Source: Valencia hispanica
Taxonomy: Eukaryota > Chordata > Actinopteri > Cyprinodontiformes > Valenciidae
Assembly (NCBI GenBank): GCA_963556495.2
Contig: OY747705.1
Location: 29,718,501 to 29,782,500, forward strand
Direction: 5' to 3'
Length of the DNA stretch: 64,000 bases
A program made the translations under genes and the position numbers. Positions 11,301 to 23,835 of the stretch are shown here, piece after piece. Positions within the stretch are counted from its first letter, which is position 1. Each line of letters opens with the position of its first letter. The notes beneath the pieces are model-generated. The model did not search any database, was not told the DNA's origin, and was given only the letters and a program-made list of their open reading frames with translations.

Positions 11301-14300
11301 GGTCAGGGGTGTGAATACTAATCTGTTAAAATGATGGATGGGCCTTCAAGTTTTTCCCTCACAGTTATAAAAAAAAAACCAGGTCAAATACAGAAAATAT
11401 TCAGTTATCTCGACCCCCTAGGACGAACGGTCAATTACTTTTTCACTAACTTTTTCACTATTTGTCTTCATTATCTTTTTTTACTCCCTGGCTACTTTCC
11501 CCAAATATGAAAGGTCTTGCAGGAGGAATGTTCTGGATTCAAATCCTGCCCTCAAGTCTTGCATGGAATTGACATGTGTGGATTCTCTCTGGGTACTCCA
11601 GGCTATCCCAGAGTCCAAAATCGTACATGTTCGTTTAACTGGTTTAAAATTACAGTTAGTCAGGTGTATAAAATATTGTGTTTTACTTTGCTTTAGATTG
11701 AAGACCAAAAGAAGACGATGACGCTCATGTCACAACAGCCTACCTGCAATCCAGTGTTCAAGAGGTTCCTCAACAGACTATTGAAGGAAGTACAGAGACT
11801 TGGTGTGGTAGGTCCCGATTTCATACAAGCCATTACAAAGGAGATTATTTTAGTCACCATTATGCTATCCGTAATAACAGGATTGACTATAATGCACATA
11901 GCCCCCCCTAAATGTTTTTTCTGATCTTGATCTACCAAGATGCGTATTCAGTAAAAATGTGGTAAACGAGACAAAAATAAACTTTTTTCCAACATAATTT
12001 TTTTTTATCTTCCCCAGCCAAGTGACTCCTCAGATGTCTTTTATGATGCCAAAATCAAGCTGTCCAAACAAGCCATGACGGAGATTCAGTCACTTCTGGA
12101 GGGCGAGGATAGATGGAGAACAGGAGCTCTGGACAATGCAATCAGTCAGATTTTAGTGGACTTTAAACAACATGATTATGAGGCCTGGAAGTGGCGTTTT
12201 GAAGACACCTTCGGTGTGGAGCTTGACACGGTATTAAAGGTATAGATTTTATTTTGCACGTATCTTTAGTAGGCTACAGGTCAGCCAGCCTTGAATAGCT
12301 TGTAAGTAGGTCAAAGGTCAAATCTAACAGTTGATTTATTATACCTTTCTTAACAAACACGTCAGCAATAAAATTACATTTCTATATTATAGCCGAGGTT
12401 TTAATAAGTGTAACATTAAACAATATTTTAGGCTGGCTAAACCTAGACCTATTTAGGTTACCATAATTTTCAGGCTATTGAGCGCACCTGATTATGAGCC
12501 TCATCGTTTCATGTTGTAACATGAGACCGTTTCACTGAAGACTGTACACGTAAGATTTTTTTTTTTTAGTTCTAATTTAAGACGTGCTTTTTTTCAACTC
12601 TGCCTGAAAATTGGCAGTACGACCCCAACACAACTCTATAGTAACATGCCTAGTTAGAAAATAAAACATACTTTAGCCTACCAGAAAAGTAATTGGTCGC
12701 TATCTTCATCTTCCTCTTGCACACTAAAGCCACTGAAGTCGTCTTCTTCAGTGTCTTTGTCCTCTGAAAGATTTTGTCATCTTTTTATACTGACTTAGTT
12801 CTTCATGTTGCATCTTCCAACATCTCACCATCGATTCATTGATGTCAAGCTTATGTGCAGGAACTCTATTTCCTGCTTTGACGGCCAGCTCGATTGCCTT
12901 TTAACTTAAAAGCTGCATTTCTTCATGTGTTTTTCATGATGGGGTTGTGTGCATGAAAACTACCGGTAGTGTCTTCTTTGGCACATGATCGTTCCCCACT
13001 TGTCTGTCTCAGTTTTTCGCTTCCTGCTTGAATGCTTGCTTACCGGAGGCCGATGGCCAGTAAAAATCTATAAATTAGCCTCATCGTTGTATAGGACGCA
13101 GAGTCCAAAGTGTGTGAAAATAGTCGCGGCTCATAGTTCGAAGATTACGGTAACTCATGTTTCTCTTATTTGTATTTCAGATTGGGATACTTGTTCTCCT
13201 CATAGCAACCATCATCTGCACCCAGTTGTGGTCAGCTGTCTCCTGGTTTGTGCAGTTCAGAAGGATGTTTGCTGTTTGCTTCGTTGTCAGTATTATATGG
13301 AACTGGTTCTATCTGTATCAGGTGAAGATGAGCTCTTTCAGGTGTTTGCTGTTTTGTATGGATGCCATGGAGAGCTTAGAAATCATGTGTTATCTGACTT
13401 ATTCAGACTGCCTTCGCTAAGCACCAAAACGATATAGTGAAGATGGAAAACTTCAACGACAAATGCACTGGAGTGAGGAAAATTGACTGGAGTGACAATC
13501 TAAAAGGTAAGCTGTGTAGCGTAATCACACATTTTTGAAGCCCTGAAAGTCAGATCATTTATTTTAACTGCTTATCAGCCTAAATATGTAAAATGAATGT
13601 ACCTTTACTTGATGTATGAATTATTCTATTTTTCTGCAGAGTGGTTCAGAACAACCTGGACTCTTCAAGATGACCCCTGCAAAAAATACTATGAAGTCCT
13701 TATGGTCAACCCTCTCCTCCTGGTGCCGCCAACCAAAGTAAGTGATCGTGCCGATGAGTATCTTAGTGCCTGTTGAGGCTGCACACAGATCTGTCACAAT
13801 GTTTGAAGGAGCTGGCTAATATTATTTATAAACTCATTCATGCTGCCAGGTTATTTGCACTAGCATCTTCATGACACTAAATGTAGGACCTTCACAGTAG
13901 ACTCTTTAGTTCATGTTCAGTGCTGTTGAAATGTCCCAACCCCCCTAACAGATTACATTTATTTTTCATTCATTTTTCACACTTTTATGTTTCAGATCAT
14001 CCAGAAAGTTTAATAGCAATCAAGGATATCCTTAAGAAAAACATTGTGTTGCATAGTATTAGAAAACATGCAATAATGTTGCAATGACAATATGGCTTGG
14101 GTTATGTATATAATTAGCTTAATGTAGTTAATGCATTTCTGCTTTGAGTTCGCTCCAGACATAGAGCAGTCTATCCAGCTACTAAATGAGAGTTACTATT
14201 TTCATCTCGGCATGTTTTGTTTTTTTGAAAGAGTTTGCTCTGGCTACATGATAATGAAGCCATCTACTTGTAGTGCTTTATTTATTTCATTTTGAACAAT

Positions 14301-17300
14301 AAACATTTTAACACAACAAATACAGGAAAAAAAACATGTGAAGAAGAAAAATAGGAAAGTAGAGCACATCACCCCAGTTTTCAAGTCCTTACACTGGCTC
14401 CCGGTAGCCCAGAAAATATACTTTAAAATACTTTTGTTTGTTATAAATCATTGAATGGCTTAGCACCAAAATACATTTAAGATCTATTGTTGTTGTACCT
14501 TCCTTCCAGACCACTCAGGCTTTCTGGTTCAAGTTTATTCTGCATCCCTAGAGTCAGAACCAAACATGGAGAAGCAGCATTCAATTTTTATGCTCCACTA
14601 ATCTGGAGAAAACTTCCAGAAAACTCCTTAAACACAGAGTTCCTTTAAATCAAGGCTAAAAACCCATTTATTTAGAGTTGCCTTTGATTAATAGTAACGG
14701 GAAGATAAAATAATTCTAGTTTGGATTGCAACTTTTCATTACTTGTCTTTATTTTGCTCCTGCAAAATGTTTTTTGTTTGTTTATTTTATATGTTTTTAT
14801 CATGTAAACCGCTTTGAACTTCTTTGCTGCTGAAATGTGCTATAAAAAATAAACTTGACTTTAATAGAAAGTTTAATCCTTAAATAATTCATTGTTTAGG
14901 CTATTTCCGTTACCATCACAACCTTCATCACAGAACCATTGAAGCACTTTGGCCAGGGAATAAGTGAATTTCTCCGAGAACTCCTCAAAGATCTCCCGGT
15001 TACTCTGCAGATCCCAGTTCTTATTACTATTGTGCTTTCCATTTTGGTAAAGACGCATCATCACACTTAACTTTGAAATTAGGCAAAAACGAAGGGGGAT
15101 GGATCTCCTGACGATGTGTTTGACTCTTACACAGGTGGTCATGTATGGAAGTGTGCAGGCAGCCTTTCAGCATGGCATCATGGCACCTTTTCGCCGCCCT
15201 CGAAGAGATCCACCTCCTCCAGAGCTGGAGCATCCCCGGCATCCTCCTCCAAGGATTGAGGACCGTGGTCACTTGGCTGGAGGAGATGCACCTGCACTTC
15301 TAACTGCTCCACAGCACCTCCCACAGCACCATGGTGATAATGCCAGGTTAGACAGGAATAACATTCACTGCAGACGACCCAACAGAGTCAGGGAGGATAG
15401 AGCACCCATTGGTGTGGAGACACTAAAAGCTGCAGACCCTCTGTTCAGGGAGGATCAACTAGATGGTGAACAGCATGAGGAAGGACCTGAGGTAGCAGAG
15501 AACCCTTCTGTTCAATCAGGGTCTGAAGACCAGGTGGAGACCCCAGTGAAGGTAGGAGAAAGTGCTGCTGCTAAGAAAGACCAACAGAAAAACCGACAAA
15601 CCGAATCAAATTCATTGCAATCAAAGAAAAAACTGATACAAATAAAGAAGGGAAGTTCGCAAGATGAATCCAATAGAGACCGTACAGCAGACCCACCCCA
15701 ACCAGCAGAGCTGCAAAATTCACAGACTGATGTTCAGGTGAGTTGCTTTTAATATACATCAAACTAGATCAGATTAGGAGGTTAATCATAGTTTTTAAGT
15801 GTCCCTTTACATGGGAGCTTTGTGTTTTACTGCTGCAGTGCCATGCAGGCACAATAAGGATGGTGAATACCTGCAACATATACTGGTAAACATCTGAGGT
15901 TTTTTAAACAATCGTTTTTTGATGCTGATGAATGTGACATGTTTATGAATGTGTTTTAACATTAATATTTCTATTTTTTATATTCTATTTTGGGGGGGGG
16001 GAATGTTGATATAGCAGCATTAAAGGGGACGTATTATGCAAATGTCACTTTTTTCATCCTTTTGTATTACCATCTAGGTTTCTGCTGCCTCTATAAACAT
16101 TCCAAACATGAATAAAAACATCTATCCGTTTTTTGTGTGCAAATTTTTGCTGTGAGAAATCTTGTGCTTCTACAAGCTGTTTGAGAAAGTACCTTATTGT
16201 GACGTCACAATAAGGGAAATTGCATATATCCGTCCCTCACCTATCAAATCAAAGAATTGAGCTGGTGAGATGGCATTATGTGGGAGTGATTTTTTGCGAA
16301 GAACTTCATTAACATGTTTTGTACAGAGTATTATAACTTTTTTTAAAAAGAGGCATAATATGTGTCCTTTAACATCGGCATCAGCCAATGTTAGAAATTT
16401 TTAACACATGGTATCTGGTTGATGTCAACCAATGTTTATTTTCATCTTCTTGCCTTTTCTCTGTATGTGTTTTGGGAGGGGAGGGGAAAGCGGTTGGCCA
16501 TGTTGTAATTCTGGATGTAATAACCACACAGCGCAGAATTCTGGGGTGTGTAACGGAAGCAGAGAAGCAATGTTAGTGTGGTCTTTTTTTTACTATGTCA
16601 AAAGGGTAAGGAAATATATTAGCTGTAATAAAAATGGTTTATTCCTGATGTCAACGTGATCCCACCTCAATCTGACAGCTACCAGCTATATCTGAAAGCT
16701 TGACCTGAATGCCTTTCCAGAGCCAGGGTTGCGTTGCATTGTGGGATGCAGTAAAGTAAACAAACTAAAAGACAAAAGCTGCGTTGCTTTTTCGTAACGC
16801 ATAAAGATTGCAACTTTCAAGACGTCTTCCTAAAATAATTTGCTATACGTCTTAGTTAATTTTACTTGAAATGATAACCAGAAACCTGCGATAGACTGGC
16901 GACCTGTCCACTGCTCCCCGCCTCTCGCTCCATGACTGCTGGCACCGGCCCCCCCGCAACCCTGCAAAGGATGGACGGGTACAGATAAAGGAGGGATGGA
17001 TGGAATACCCAGAAACACAAATTATGATTTAATTCTCTCTGTTTTCTACTAACTCAGAAAATAGCATCTTCTTCCTGTATTTACATTTGGTTATACTGCC
17101 CTGGAAACAACTGACCAATAAACAGACTGGACGTTTTGCTTTGTTTGTAGTGACAGGTTTATGTTTGCTTTCGATTTTCTGTGAAAAGAAACCGCACTGC
17201 AAGAAAAAGTCCCAAGTTAACTGACTCAGTGACTCATTTGAAAGTAAATGAACCAGTTCTGCTTGCAAATAATGTTTGGCTAATTTGATGGATTGTCACT

Positions 17301-18495
17301 GACTTTAAAGCTAGAAACTATTACAGATAATAGTGCTCAAGCTTAAGAAGAGTGGTGGAGTTTTCATTATAATGGGAAAAGAAAGAAGTGAGGAAAAAAA
17401 AGCTAATCATAATTTTCATTCACAATATTCAACAATACTATTGCAAGTTTATGAATAAATAATGCATCAATAGATTAAAAGAAAAAACACAATCATAACA
17501 ATAAACAATATACAATAAAGAAAAATGCATAATCTTAATCCGTCCAGGGAGTAGGGACACACCAATGACACTTCCAGCTCCCTGACTATCCTCTACAGGT
17601 CCCTCTTGACTACCATGTTGCATCTGGAATGAGGATGCTGATAGAGAGCGATGTTTGTCTAAGTTTTCTCAGAAAGTGCAGTCTCTTTGGAGCTTTTTTC
17701 ACTGTTGAGGTGGTGTTGTTCAACCAGATGAAATCATCAGAGAACTAAAGTTCAAGAAGCTTATCGCTATTCACTCCACCTACTAAAAGTGTGCTGCTGC
17801 TCGGTGGGGTGCTCAGATTGTGACTTCCAGAAGTACATTATCTTGTTTTTGTCCTTGTGATCACCATGTTGCCTGCACCAAACCTTTAGCTGTTTGATTT
17901 CCTTCCTTTGGTTTAATTAAAAAACAATCCTACTACTATAGTATCAACAGCAAATGTAACAACAATGTGGCTATAAACCAATGTGGTAAGATTTTGAACA
18001 GCAGTAGATTGAGCAGACACCCAGACCCCAACATTGAGCAAGATGGAGCTAGAGATGTTTTTTTTTTTTTTCTTCTTCTATTCTGGGATATCAGAATCCA
18101 AGTCAAGTGGCAGGATCGAGTCCAAGCAGAAGTGTCTCCATTAAGGCCTATACATCATTTTGTTCCTGCTGCTTGTTCTAGAAACAAACCATTTCACAAC
18201 TAATCCATCTTCCATCAATTTAAAATAAGGCTATTTGTATGTTCTCATTTAACTTGTAGTATATCATACCCTGCTATAATATTTAAACACAAAATCAGTT
18301 TGCTACTATATATCAATTAACTAAATGTGTGATTTATTTCTTTTTTCATTTTGGGGGTGTAAAATGTAAATGTAAATCTTGTCCCTGCAGGATCCAGAAG
18401 CCTCAAGAGAAAAACAGGCCCCATCGATATCACTGAGGGGAGTAGAGACTGTTGGAGTTCCTGTTCAGGAGACCAGTCCTGAAGCAGTGGAATAG
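8167..18495 (+). CDS. clcc1: CLCC1-like ER chloride channel protein, copy B (intact)
   Basis: Ten coding exons join in phase into 585 residues (human CLCC1 is about 550): 8214-8345, 8443-8550, 11697-11807, 12018-12230, 13181-13321, 13407-13506, 13640-13737, 14900-15046, 15135-15737, 18391-18495. The protein starts with a signal peptide, then the family motif [11 protein letters not shown] and a Cys-containing helical lumenal region with NPVFKRFLN. Next come [12 protein letters not shown] and [13 protein letters not shown], two membrane segments (about 189-208 and 216-234), EWFRTTW with [13 protein letters not shown], and a third segment (about 330-355). The cytosolic tail is Pro/Arg-rich, then Lys-rich. 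CLCC1 is an ER membrane protein reported to conduct anions and keep ER ion balance. All introns are GT-AG. No lesion is visible, so this is the probable functional member of the cluster. Confidence 0.93.
8443..8550 (+). CDS. clcc1: Copy B second coding exon
   Basis: 36 codons, phase 0 on both sides, starting [18 protein letters not shown]. Gln/Glu-rich, consistent with a helical coiled region. One Cys is embedded in the helix, as in the human protein. Confidence 0.85.
8780..9131. repeat. Interspersed repeat with CTGGCAACCTGTCCAGG core
   Basis: It contains the phrase GATGGACTGGCAACCTGTCC, a core common in teleost genomes. Related fragments occur at 9781-9860, 11500-11625, 16880-16990, 32700-32840, 46466-46500, 46880-47170 and 50280-50513. 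Its family is not determinable from sequence alone. Confidence 0.5.
9132..9780 (+). repeat. Partial duplicate of copy B exon 4 and its following intron
   Basis: This segment aligns with 12148-12740: the end of the exon (DYEAWK then [12 protein letters not shown]) and about 500 bases of the following intron. The duplicate is dead as an exon: TGG became TAG (codon after WK), and the GT donor after GACAC is lost. It lies inside the intron 8551-11696 and is bounded on both sides by copies of an interspersed repeat with the phrase GACTGGCAACCTGTCCAGGG. Confidence 0.85.
10110..10215 (-). mobile_element. Short LINE/SINE 3' tail fragment
   Basis: The run TTTATTTATGTAGCACCAAT followed by CACAACACATATCATCTCA resembles the 3' end of fish L2-related elements in minus orientation. 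It is short and decayed. Confidence 0.4.
11697..11807 (+). CDS. clcc1: Copy B third coding exon
   Basis: 37 codons, phase 0. It carries [20 protein letters not shown], matching the conserved NPVF/RRYLNK region of CLCC1. The acceptor is TTTGCTTTAG and the donor GTAGGT. Confidence 0.9.
12018..12230 (+). CDS. clcc1: Copy B fourth coding exon
   Basis: 71 codons with [20 protein letters not shown], then [11 protein letters not shown] and [18 protein letters not shown], the most conserved lumenal block of the family. The donor is GTATTA. Its 3' half is duplicated at 9132-9780. Confidence 0.93.
12231..13180. other. Intron of copy B
   Basis: Contains repeat-derived DNA. The phrase CAGGCTATTGAGCGCACCTG near 12470, and later GTATAGGACGCAGAGTCC near 13090, resemble a common fish DNA element whose ends read TTTTCGGACTATAAGCCGC. 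No gene seen. Confidence 0.4.
13181..13321 (+). CDS. clcc1: Copy B fifth coding exon, TM1 and TM2
   Basis: 47 codons holding two hydrophobic segments, [17 protein letters not shown] and [17 protein letters not shown], separated by the basic turn FRRM. The family signature WNW..LY is present. Confidence 0.93.
13407..13506 (+). CDS. clcc1: Copy B sixth coding exon
   Basis: 100 nt ending in phase 1 (AAA G/GTAAGC). It encodes [15 protein letters not shown] and IDWSDNLK, matching HQAEVAKMEPLNN and MDWTGS of human CLCC1. The preceding intron is only 85 nt. Confidence 0.9.
13640..13737 (+). CDS. clcc1: Copy B seventh coding exon
   Basis: 98 nt, phase 1 to 0. It encodes [18 protein letters not shown] and [10 protein letters not shown], close to the human EWFRSSW, DDPCQKYY and VPPTK. 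Confidence 0.93.
14340..14868 (+). mobile_element. LINE 3' fragment in copy B intron
   Basis: Decayed C-terminal reverse-transcriptase codons ([24 protein letters not shown]) and a 3' UTR ending GCTATAAAAAATAAACTTGA. The architecture matches L2-related elements. It lies 30 bases before the next copy B exon and does not touch the acceptor. Confidence 0.7.
14900..15046 (+). CDS. clcc1: Copy B eighth coding exon, TM3
   Basis: 49 codons, phase 0. It encodes [18 protein letters not shown], then [18 protein letters not shown], the third hydrophobic segment. Human CLCC1 has TTFVTEPLKHIGKG at this place. Confidence 0.93.
15135..15737 (+). CDS. clcc1: Copy B ninth coding exon, cytosolic tail
   Basis: 201 codons. 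It opens [14 protein letters not shown], then a Pro/Arg-rich stretch ([16 protein letters not shown]), an acidic middle and a Lys-rich end ([11 protein letters not shown]). Low-complexity and probably disordered. The exon is nearly identical in copy C (35335-35940). Confidence 0.92.
16019..16373. mobile_element. MITE with TTAA ends, shared with copy C
   Basis: It starts TTAAAGGGGACGTATTATGC and ends with the near inverse GCATAATATGTGTCCTTTAA, giving terminal inverted repeats of about 18 bases with TTAA at both ends, as in piggyBac-type or similar MITEs. The same element lies at the matching place after copy C's tail exon (40971-41343), so it predates that duplication. Confidence 0.7.
16880..18390. 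other. Last intron of copy B, distal part
   Basis: It begins with an interspersed repeat fragment (GATAGACTGGCGACCTGTCC). About 17630-17880 has a LINE-like antisense look but is too decayed to place. The rest is AT-rich with no gene. Confidence 0.4.
18391..18495 (+). CDS. clcc1: Copy B last coding exon
   Basis: 34 codons and TAG at 18493-18495, after GTCCCTGCAG. It reads [17 protein letters not shown] and ends [10 protein letters not shown]. It is paralogous to copy A's last exon (DVEASEEEK, VEETS). Confidence 0.9.
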   Translation, partial: DPEASREKQAPSISLRGVETVGVPVQETSPEAVE

Positions 18496-18970
18496 ATACC
18501 GTTGATAAAGGCAACAAGTTTATCAGCCATCAGTAATTGGTGCTATTTGATCTTAGGCCAAATGGCTTTCAAATATTATCTGATGGAAATGAATAAGACC
18601 GTAGATATATTCTCAGCAATACAATTCATTTTCTGCTTTGTGCTCAACTTTGTTGAAAGACTGCCGATTTTCTTTGTACAGTTTTGTCTTTTAAGGTAAA
18701 AAGAGCAAAGCACTGAGTTACACAGAGCAGCCTTTTTTCACCAGCATCAGGGTCACAGGAGTTTCAAAGCTCCAATATATTGATCAGTTTTACCTATGGA
18801 CAAGAATTATGATATAAAAGTTGTAATTTTGAACTAATACCAGTTTTAAATTAAACTTTCTAATATGTGTATTTTTTATGGAAGGACACAGTCTTTATAC
18901 AGATACCATTCAGTTTGTGGCTGTATACAAAGACCAAAATGTGGATATTGTCCTAAACTGTTTTTTTCTG

Positions 18971-18976
18971 AATAAA
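18971..18976 (+). promoter_or_regulatory. Candidate poly(A) signal of copy B
   Basis: An AATAAA hexamer 476 bases past the stop codon, with AT-rich sequence downstream. It is the first canonical hexamer I see on this strand after the stop. Confidence 0.4.
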
Positions 18977-21760
18977 AGTATAAAATTTAGTATTTTGAAG
19001 AAGAAATTGCATTTTTGCAAAAGAATGGTCAGAATATAGACAACTTGGTGGAGAGTAATGAAAGAAAAGGTGAGTTTAAAAAATCTAATTTGCACATGAA
19101 AAAATTTGTAAAACAAGGAAATGCATTTATGAAATGTTAACCTGCATATTTATTCACAATTTCACATTGTTTCAATGCTTTGGTTAAAACTATAGGCTGT
19201 ATCATAGCAACAAAGGCTTCATTAAGAATTCCAGGATGTTTTATGTTTTACATTTGTACAGATGTCAATCTAGACTTCTTTATACAGCCATGGTAAAAAA
19301 AAAAAAAATATTACTCCTTTGCACACAGTTTTAAATCTAAAGATTTATTTTGCATGTATCTAGGTTTTGTTTGGGGTAGAGGGTTGCAACTTTTTTGTTT
19401 TTGGCGTAATCTTTGACAAAAATTGGCGTCCTTGAAGCCTTTGAGGTTGGTTTTCTACACATGCAGTTGGATTTAAGTAAAAGGGGTAAATAATCAAACA
19501 TTTTTACATTTCATTCTAAAATTGAAGTTTATGCAATTTCTTTTTACGCGTACCAGAAAGATGAGCTACCAGCTGAGCTCTGCATTTTAGCTGCTGTTGT
19601 GTATTTCAGAATCAGTTTTGTCAAGTTTATGTATATAAACAAGGAATTTGACTTCAATTTTGAAACACCCAATTGGAAAAGACATGAATTTCACGGGAAA
19701 GGTTATATGTTTCGTTTCCTTTGTTATGACCTGTTTGAGCCCAATTGGTGTCTGGGAAATGCAAACCATCGCCTAGATATACATTTTCCAATGTGACACC
19801 ATAGACCCATAAGTGGTTTGATTCTAGTTTGTAGGACTTGCAAAAATGACATTGAGATAATATTCTGGAGTGCTGTGAGGTAAGTGCAAATGGTAAATTC
19901 AAAAAAAAATGTGGGATAAGAAATGCTATTTAGGATGGGATACTGGCTGATCTGGTGAACAAACAGGTTTTTCCTGATCAAGTTTTGTTTAACAATCTGC
20001 TCAATCTGGAGTTCAATAGACCAAAGAAAGTCTAAAAATAATATAGTAATTATGATGCTTTCCATTTGATTAGGTGGCTCTCAATACTATAAAATCTTTT
20101 GATTGTGATACCAGGTACGAATTTGTACGTATTTTCTTCTTTCCTCTATTTAATCTGTGCTTCCATGTCTGATCTTTAGCAATTTGTACAACGTCATTTG
20201 TGTGTGGTGTGAGCATGTGCTGCAGTAAGACTGTCCCAACCAGGTAAATATTGGATTAGGATTTAAAATGCAAGTTCTCCACATTTGAAATGTTTAGCCA
20301 ACAAATATTACACTCCGAACAATCTAGTGCGATCTGAATATTGCACAGTCGAGGTAAAAACAGAAACCCCCAAAAAAGCTTAAATAATAGCGTTTCATGT
20401 TCTTTGAGCCTTAATGATGCAGATGAGAGTTTCACTAAGGTTTGTCACCTAGCCATTGTTGAAGAAGCTTTGACCTTATTGTCAGAGCTGTGAATGGGGC
20501 ATTTTCCTTACCACTTTCAGGCTTGTTACCAGTGTGTCCTTGTTGGTGATTTGCTTTAAAGTTTGTGATGAATTGATGATGCAGAGGACATTGTAAACCT
20601 GAAGATTGTGGTGGTATCCTTATGACAGAGTGGTCAAGAAAACGGCAAGGAAAAATATACGCAAAGCACTACGAGGCCTGGATTATTTTTTTCTTCCATA
20701 CCAAAGCAACAAGTTGTAAAAATGACAAATTTAAGAAACAATAAAATAGGGGTAAAACAGAAGAACTGTATTTATGGATACATTTAAATAGTTGCAAATA
20801 GATCTGCAATACGTACGTACAAATGAGACTACAGTTCTGGATTTTTGAAATGACATGCACCACCAAATATTGATACTATAGTGTTTTTAATAGATTGTAT
20901 GTGAATATCTGTTTTAAATTATACATATGTTATAAAGTGTAAAGAAGAAAGCAGACTAGGAAAATGTGATTAACTTTGAGTAGTCTACATTTAACTATGG
21001 CTGCATTTTGAAGACCTTCAAGAGATTCCTTCTACATCCTGATAAAATAATTACTATAGTCTAAAAGTGACATGTGTGGACTTGTTTTTGGGCATCAGTC
21101 TGATACACAGTTGGAAAGAGGATTTTTTTTTATATATATGTTGAAGTGCAGTCAGAGGCTACATGCCATTCTATATTTGCATGCTCTAAGCAAACACCTG
21201 CAGCTCCACCTTGCTGTTTGGGTTAATTTACAAGTACAAATAGTTTGTGTCATTCAACTTCAAGATGCCTAAATTCATATCCTGGTATACTGGCTTAACA
21301 GGAAATAGGAAAGAAAGGTTATACTTTTCTTGTTCTCTTTCTGAGCCAGATTTATTTTCTTGAATTGCAGTGATGTGGCTCTAACGCTTTGTAGCAACCA
21401 ATGATGTAATAACAGTCAATAATGTGAAACTTGCCAATACTGTAATAAATGTGTAAATTTTTAAATGTAATTAAGCTAATAACCAAAAACGTGCTAATAA
21501 TGTTATCAATTTTTGGGGTCAGTAACACAACCTTTTGGTATTAACTGTAAAACACACCTAGACCAAATGACAATTGTTCTGTCTTCAAAGTAAACCAAGC
21601 CCTGCTTCATTTCATTCAGAAGCCAGATTAGGTTAATTTGACTGCCAGATACACAAACCTTTATATTGATTTAAAAAAGTTATGCACTGATGACAATCCT
21701 AGGTTCCATCCAGGTAGTGTGGCTACCATTTTACTTTTTATTTATTTATTATTATTTGAA
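18977..21760. other. Intergenic, no gene recognised
   Basis: AT-rich DNA with only short frames lacking splice context. Around 19680-19730, a run like TTTCACGGGAAAGGTTATAT weakly resembles 44600-44640 downstream of copy C, possibly a remnant of shared duplicated flank. Confidence 0.35.
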
Positions 21761-21764
21761 GCAA

Positions 21765-23290
21765 ATTAGATCTGAACAAACACAAGTGATATCTTATCTA
21801 GAGAAATAATGGATGCTACTGTTTCTAAATTTTATTCATGCAGTTTAACCTATGCCAGAGCCTAAGTGTGAATATTAACCCCTCTTGCTTTGGGATTATA
21901 AATGTAACACCCAGCATCACTTTTGACTTTGTGCTCAGTGTGGCACCAAACACCCTGGAGAACTGATTCAAATACTAATACAATTTTGAGACTAATATCT
22001 TCCTTCCAATTCTAAAGTCTCCACCGTCTTCAGCGTATGAGAAATTAAATATTAGGCAACTTGCATTATTCTGCTTCTATGAGTGACATAGGTTAGTCTC
22101 AGTGAATCTGCTAGCTTATTCATTGTGACTTACAGGTGACGTGTCTTTATGGAGAATGAAGGTTTTTGCCCTCCCCATGAGTGACAGGTATGTTCCCTCC
22201 CAATTTCTTTGCCAGTGAGCATAGCTGCTTTCAGGAAAGCCACACCTGACACAAATCTGATGTAAAGCAGTCTAAGATTTGATGTTCACTTTGTTCTATT
22301 CGACAGGATAGTGTGTGGAAACCCTCTAAGGTTAGTAGATGTTTTATGTTGTATTAAAAATGTTGGATTTTATAAAACCATATGTGTCCTGATATTTATA
22401 CAGTAGCTCATCTGGGAGATTTGCCTAGTGTTTTTTTCTTTTTTAGTGATCAACAAACTCCATCGGTTCATATTTCAGAACCAGGGAGTATTTTCAGTGT
22501 CTAAAGTTAGTAGTGGTTTTGAATGGTCCTAATGAATCATTGCTGTTTTTCCTGGCTTGAGTAACAGATATTCACACCTGGGCGAGCAATCCATTGGTGG
22601 AAAATAAGTGCTCTTCATTTTTACATATAATTATCTTGTTTTTATTTTATTTTATGTTGTCTCTTTTAAAAAAAACATCTATGACTCATCAGAAACAAAT
22701 CTGAACACACTGATGATATCTTACCTGGAGAGATAAAAGGAGCCAGTGTTTCCAAACTGTTTATTTGTGCATTTCTAATCTATGTCCAAGCCTAAGTGTG
22801 AATATTAACCCCTTTTGCCTTGGGGCCATTAATGTAACACCCAGCACCACTTTTGACTTGGTGCTCAGTGTGGTTGGTAGTAAACAATCTGGAGAAATGT
22901 GATTGGAATACTAATATAGTTTTGATTTTAATTTCCTCTTTGTAATCCTAAAGTCTGTACCTTTTTCAACATAAGAGATAAATGTAACATCAACTTGCAC
23001 TATATTTCTTTTGTGAGTGGCATAGGTTAGTTCCACCCACTCTTATCTCAATCTTTGCTGGTTACAGGTGTCATGTCTTTGTATAGAATTAGGGTTTCGA
23101 ATTTCCCCATCACAAACAGGTATGTTCCCTCCCAATCTTGTTTACCAGTGAGTAATTGCCTTTGGAAAGCCAACCCTGACACATGCTTGATGTAAGGCAG
23201 CCCGACTCAGATCAGATGTATTTTTGAATACTACTCATGAATCCTTGCCGTTTTTTCCTGGTTTACAGAAGCCACTCTGAGATGCATGTA
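21765..23290 (+). repeat. Diverged tandem duplication, two non-coding units
   Basis: Unit 1 (about 21765-22570) and unit 2 (about 22690-23290) align over most of their length, sharing blocks such as GCCTAAGTGTGAATATTAAC, TAATGTAACACCCAGCA and GACAGGTATGTTCCCTCCC (unit 2 reads AACAGG). Spacing is about 930 bases. Neither has a supported open frame. I do not recognise the sequence as a known transposon. Confidence 0.75.
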
Positions 23291-23835
23291 GAAACTCAGT
23301 GGATAATAATAAAGCTCTGCTAGCAATAGGCGATGAAGTAAGATGTACCTCTATTTACCGTACGGAACTTTTTTTTTTTTTTGGCGGGTTGTTTGCTTTA
23401 AATACGCCTGCGTCCACACAGGACCTTTCCCAAAACTGTTTTCTTCCACACGAAAAAGTGACTAGCCCAAAATGCTATTTTTATTACCCTAGACCTGTAA
23501 GTGGTGTTAGTATGGAACATGCACATAGTCTGCAAATGAGGTTAACAGTAAGCAAAACATGAAAACAACGTTTAGTGTAAAGTGATGACAAAGTTGAGAT
23601 TCTTCTCTGTGTCACGTTGGATTATAAAACTAATCAAAGCTGCAAGGAGTCTCGAAAGGACGGCTCTCCCAACCCAGTGCTGCTCCGGCATATGTCATGA
23701 CAACATGCTTTGTGCACCACCACCCCAATCCCTCCACAGAACCCACCAATAAAATTTGCATTTAACTATTAGGTGGTACAATAAGTGAGCCTCAATATTA
23801 CACCCAGTGAGGGCAATTTCAGCTACTACAGGGAC

